DNA from: Fen731 sp964354265
GTDB taxonomy: Bacteria; Actinomycetota; Humimicrobiia; Humimicrobiales; Humimicrobiaceae
Reading direction: 5' to 3'
Assembly (NCBI GenBank): GCA_964354265.1
Contig: CAYGYY010000006.1
Span: 1-42,604 of the forward strand
Length of the DNA stretch: 42,604 bases
Shown here: piece after piece, positions 41,374 to 42,604 of the stretch
How the letters are laid out: each line of letters opens with the position of its first letter
How positions within the stretch are numbered: the stretch's first letter is position 1
Translations under genes and position numbers: made by a program
The notes under the pieces: generated by a model
What the model was told of the DNA's origin: nothing
Database searches by the model: none
The model's input: the letters and a program-made list of their open reading frames with translations, nothing else

Positions 41374-42604
41374 ATGGCAAAAAAAATAAAGAAGAATTGG
41401 TATAATTCACCGATATTCTTAACTATTATAGGGCTTGTAGGAGGAGCTATCCTGTCCTTTGTCGCTACATATTATTTCAGTATAAGGGATGAAAGAATAG
41501 AGAAATCAAAGCTTGAGACTTCAATAGGATATGCAGACCAGCTTCTTTCAGAAGGGATGCCGCAGGATGCCCTTTCTAAATACCAGGAAATCATGGTATC
41601 AATATCAAAAGATAACAGGCCGCAGCTTTATGCCAGGGTAAAAAGGGGAGAAGGTCTTTGTTATTACTACCTTGCATTTGATACAAACAGTGAAGATTAT
41701 TTTAAAAAAGCCATAGCATCAATGAACGAAGCTGTATCCATATTTACCCTCTCAAAATATCCGGAGGATTATGCAAAAACAAACGGTTACCTGGCAAATG
41801 CTTTACTTGCAATATCCGAGATACGTGACAAGAAAAATTATTTAATGTCTGCAATCGCAGCAAATGAAGAAGCCTTAAAAGTTTATGGGAAGGAAAAATA
41901 CCCGTTTGAATATGCAAAAACAAAAATGAACCTGGGCGTAGATTATGAAAGTATTTCTGAAATAAATGATAAGAAGGATTTCCTGCAAAAAGCTGTCACC
42001 TGTTATAAGGAAGCTGCTGAAGTTTTTACGTTTTCAGAATATCCTGTAGAATATGCAACAGTTAAACTGAACCTGGCAAATGCTTATACAGGCTTTGCTG
42101 AAATAGAAGAGAGCAGCAATTATATTGTGGAAGCAATAGGAGCGTATGAAGAAGCATTAAAGGAATTTACTATTGAGAAATATCCTGAAGATTATGCGTC
42201 TATACAATTGAATATGGCACTTGCCTATGAATCCCTTGGAGCGTTAAACGGCAGTCCTGACGACCTTAATAAAGCTAAAATTGCATATGAAAATGCACTT
42301 GGAATATTTACATTTGAAAAATATCCTTATGATTATGGAGCAATAAAAATAAACCTTGCAACTTTATTTTTGAAGTTAGCTGAATCAGGTAATGCAGGAT
42401 TCTATACTGAGTCAATGAAATCTATAGACGAAGCCTTAAAAGTATTTACTGTTGATCTTTACCCCCGAGATTATGCGCTTGCTAAAATTATACAAGGGGA
42501 TTTTTACTACAGTTATGCATTAAGTAGCAGTGATAATAAAGAAAAAAATCTGCAGCACTCCCTGGATGCCTATAGTGAAGCTTTAAAAGTATTCCAGCAG
42601 TCAA
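41374..42604 (+). CDS. Membrane-anchored TPR-repeat protein, 3' end outside window
   Basis: Starts MAKKIKKNWYNSPIFLTIIG; a single membrane helix covers about 14-33, then a long cytoplasmic or exported part of repeating helices. The repeats recur every ~45-48 residues with a core such as AYEEALKEFTIEKYPEDYAS followed by QLNMALAYESL, and cognate units EALKVYGKEKYPFEYAKTKM, EAAEVFTFSEYPVEYATVKL and ENALGIFTFEKYPYDYGAIK. This is a tetratricopeptide subclass used for protein docking. At least seven units are present before the window ends, with no stop, so the C-terminal domain is unseen. The ribosome-binding site is weak. Confidence 0.85.
   Translation, partial: MAKKIKKNWYNSPIFLTIIGLVGGAILSFVATYYFSIRDERIEKSKLETSIGYADQLLSEGMPQDALSKYQEIMVSISKDNRPQLYARVKRGEGLCYYYLAFDTNSEDYFKKAIASMNEAVSIFTLSKYPEDYAKTNGYLANALLAISEIRDKKNYLMSAIAANEEALKVYGKEKYPFEYAKTKMNLGVDYESISEINDKKDFLQKAVTCYKEAAEVFTFSEYPVEYATVKLNLANAYTGFAEIEESSNYIVEAIGAYEEALKEFTIEKYPEDYASIQLNMALAYESLGALNGSPDDLNKAKIAYENALGIFTFEKYPYDYGAIKINLATLFLKLAESGNAGFYTESMKSIDEALKVFTVDLYPRDYALAKIIQGDFYYSYALSSSDNKEKNLQHSLDAYSEALKVFQQS

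Noticed and set aside
1..42604. CRISPR array, tRNA or rRNA genes, insertion sequences
   Set aside because: No regularly spaced repeats, no tRNA-like cloverleaf and no transposase-like protein were seen on either strand.

Overview
The window is a draft scaffold (four runs of exactly 100 N) from an AT-rich bacterium that probably lives without oxygen. Signs of anaerobiosis are a radical-SAM anaerobic sulfatase maturase, an Fe-S/FMN/FAD dienoyl-CoA-reductase-type enzyme, flavodoxins and an Rrf2 regulator with an Fe-S-type cysteine pattern. The phylum cannot be fixed from these genes. The LytR_C-type repeats and DUF4214 on a cell-wall amidase, and a DHA2 exporter, would fit a Gram-positive-type lineage such as an uncultivated Actinomycetota or Bacillota group, but this is only a guess.

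Layout. 1-3900: the 5' end of a PurF-like amidotransferase, an OYE/dienoyl-CoA reductase-like enzyme, then a decayed stretch with a flavodoxin pseudogene, an unidentified gene tail, a terminator and a small membrane ORF. 3.9-11.7 kb: a cell-wall amidase, NAD synthase, a GH63/MGH1-type glucosidase and, convergent with it, the debranching enzyme GlgX. 11.9-15.5 kb: a DHA2 exporter, a DUF4239 membrane protein, a beta-carbonic-anhydrase-like protein and a broken duplicate of the sulfate-permease STAS tail. 16-18.8 kb: a glucose-dehydrogenase-type MDR enzyme and a CoA-disulfide reductase with a rhodanese domain. 18.9-29.4 kb: a sulfur-rich stretch with a cyclase, a DszB-like desulfinase carrying the Cys/His/Arg catalytic set, an HdeD protein, a SulP anion transporter, two SHOCT proteins (one frameshifted), a large cytoplasmic Cys-type arylsulfatase, a BASS-family transporter and the radical-SAM maturase expected to activate the sulfatase. 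29.5-33.1 kb: a beta-CASP RNase-like protein, a flavodoxin preceded in frame by the stump of a HcyBio (DUF39) gene, a Gmad2 lipoprotein and a prenyltransferase-like pseudogene. 33.1-38.3 kb: an Rrf2 repressor, then a MarR regulator with an asymmetric heterodimeric ABC exporter. 38.5-42.6 kb: a DoxX protein, a histidine kinase with an N-terminal Rossmann domain divergent from a lone receiver protein, a hotdog thioesterase, and a membrane-anchored TPR protein that runs off the window.

The best candidate for a new system is the sulfur stretch. Sulfatase, transporter and maturase form one co-directional run that fits import or export plus hydrolysis of a sulfate ester. The DszB-like protein and SulP transporter nearby suggest that C-S bond cleavage and inorganic anion transport belong to the same theme. 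The second candidate is the Rossmann-histidine kinase, which looks like a dinucleotide- or metabolite-sensing two-component system.

A recurring theme is gene decay. Two genes (flavodoxin, prenyltransferase-like) keep recognisable N- and C-terminal ends but lack the middle. A third (HcyBio) is reduced to its N-terminus. One SulP copy is a stop-containing fragment and one SHOCT gene is frameshifted. Some of these could be assembly errors: one N gap is flanked by an identical 55-bp overlap, which is an assembler signature.
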